A stretch of DNA of 64,000 nucleotides, taken from positions 61,055,877 through 61,119,876 of the forward strand of contig CM063501.1 in NCBI GenBank assembly GCA_032207245.1, read 5' to 3'. Within the stretch, counting starts at the first letter, position 1. Every line of letters begins with the position of its first letter. The position numbers and the translations under genes are program-made. Positions 33,605-64,000 of this stretch are shown in pieces. This DNA is from Pardosa pseudoannulata (Eukaryota > Arthropoda > Arachnida > Araneae > Lycosidae). The notes below the pieces were generated by a model. The model was not told where the DNA came from and made no database searches. It saw nothing but the letters and a program-made list of their open reading frames with translations.

Positions 33605-34827
33605 ATATTTCTCATGGTTTATTTCTAGTTTACAATAATATTGTGAATTTCTTATCCATCAATGAATGACATTGAGGCATGACAGGTGATAAACAAAACC
33701 GAAACGTCATTTTAACAATTTATTCTACTTAACAAGAAAGAAATAATTTGTTTATTAGTCATGTTCATTTAAATAAATTTTAATCTTATTAATTAGATTC
33801 ATAGTTCTCCACCTACACTCCCTAAAAAGTTTCAATGATTGTACTTGTAACGAATGAATTAATTAATAAATATGTTCTGAATACTTTAACTTAAATATTC
33901 CTTTTAAATAATTTTTCTTTGAATGGTTTGTGTATTTCCTAATTAATATTATCGATAGATTTGATGACGGTTAATTATATTTTGTATCTAGGTAATGAGC
34001 ACTTGAGAACTTAATGTATTACTTTTCAATTTATATTTTGTTTTGTGATAGATTTAATTTTACTACTTTATTGAATTAACTCTAGTATGTATTTATGTCT
34101 GCCATGATGTTAAGAGACACCCGTTTTAAATAAATCGGCAAAATTAACTTTTTGTCCAAGTAATGAAGGTTTAAATTTGGGACTAAAAGTTTGTTTTCTG
34201 CAACTTTTCTTTGCTGCTAGCATAATTTAGTACTTTATAAATTTATAATAAATAGAAAAGTTTATATTTTCTAATCAGGGATCAAAATTTAATATTTTGA
34301 TATATATTTTAATTTACAATACTTGAACACTAGAGCTAGTCCTTTTAGTAAAACTTTTAATATCTTGCAGCTATTTTGCAAGTAATTTTTCTAGTGATCA
34401 TAGCTTTTAAGAAAAGTTTTAGTTTAATAAAATCTGAAACATTTTATTGATATTTTTTAATTGTAGTTGCTTACTTTTTATAACTTAATTATAAATGAGA
34501 TATTTTTAGCTGAAATTGTTTTTGGAAATTACTCAAATTTTAAACATGTCAAAAATTGATTTTTTATATTAAAAGTAATAAATGGTAATATAATTTAATG
34601 TAATCAGCATTCAGCTTTATTTGTCTGTTTTTTTACCTTTTTTGATAATACATGTTTTTATATTTAGTCTTGATGAGATAGTTTTATAAACTTAAAGCAT
34701 TCCATTAATAATTTAGATTTAAATTTTTATAATTATACAAAATTAATTTTTAAGTGTTGAAAGTAATCTAATTTATGTGTGTCAATAATCGTATTTTTTT
34801 TTTTATTCCAGTGTATAATTTATTGAA

Positions 34828-63596
<28,769 letters not shown>

Positions 63597-64000
63597 GTAA
63601 GGATAATCCTTTTCTTATTTACATACCTAAAAATACATATATGTAGTTTTGGTTTTCATCAATAAATAGATTGCACTATATTTAAACTACTTGTTAAATG
63701 TTAAAATAATGATTTTTGTAATTATAAGGTTTAAGTACTCTTTAACATAACTAATGTTTCTATCAAATGAATTAACAATCTAGAATCCCCTATATAATAA
63801 TAACCTAAGTTGTCTGTCCGCGAATTTCTGAAGCAGTTGTACCTGGAATGGATACAGGCATCCATATTGGATTTTTCATGAATTAGGGTTAGCAAAATTG
63901 AAAGCGAGTTCGAAATCTACCCCATCCCCCGTTTTTGAGCGTTTAATGCTATTATTTCAAGCCTTATCCTTCCTCATATTCTATACAAAATTCATTCTTG
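63597..64000. other. LYST intron 17, partial
   Basis: Runs off the window. From about 63,782 the motif CCCCTATATAATAATAACC then GTTGTCTGTCCGCG resembles the start of a dispersed arthropod repeat (Helitron-like ends have similar CTATATAATA starts), but this cannot be confirmed. Confidence 0.4.

Overview
The window is AT-rich eukaryotic nuclear DNA from an animal, most likely an arthropod and plausibly a chelicerate such as a spider. The evidence is one gene with spliceosomal introns (GT..AG, roughly 0.3 to 3.5 kb) encoding a LYST-family protein, long TA microsatellites, and a dense load of mariner, hAT, Tigger/pogo, piggyBac, RTE-like LINE and tRNA-derived SINE sequences. The taxonomic call is inference from gene style and repeat content. 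No bacterial genes, rRNA genes, CRISPR arrays or operons were seen.

Left half (1-33,300): I find no convincing host gene. It is a repeat landscape. It holds a non-autonomous hAT element with a duplicated left end (138-2,320), 106-bp and 315-bp tandem repeats, and a 5'-truncated LINE with an 11-bp target-site duplication (5,951-6,583). It also holds many copies of a ~175-bp SINE with a tRNA-like head (several with 9-15 bp target-site duplications), a second SINE family, and GC-richer blocks that look like solo LTRs. A mariner relic (15,984-16,871) has a tandemly duplicated end. Two Tigger/pogo relics (18,832-19,513 and 27,978-29,183) keep transposase C-termini, and the second is interrupted by another inverted-repeat element. 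There is a decayed ~136-bp satellite (23,040-23,740) and a 29-bp perfect-stem hairpin (29,241-29,315) of pre-miRNA-like geometry.

Right half (33,300-64,000): this carries the 5' part of one plus-strand gene, the arthropod orthologue of LYST (lysosomal trafficking regulator; mauve in Drosophila). I assembled 17 coding exons from 34,828 to 63,596 whose phases join without conflict into about 1,489 codons. They cover the armadillo/HEAT-like N-terminal region and the concanavalin A-like region. The PH-BEACH-WD40 C-terminus lies beyond the right edge. An acceptor just before the start codon implies an upstream non-coding exon and promoter, and two CACGTG E-boxes lie about 1.25 kb upstream. The introns host SINEs, two copies of a ~770-bp hAT-like element, a hAT MITE with a perfect 8-bp duplication, a 229-bp near-perfect palindrome bounded by TTAA, and a piggyBac relic that still encodes the Cys-rich C-terminal finger.

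The protein made here is expected to control lysosome and lysosome-related organelle size. Everything else is mobile or tandem repeat material. I did not find a novel multi-gene system; the most checkable leads are the hairpin at 29.2 kb, the palindrome at 37.7 kb, and the SINE families.
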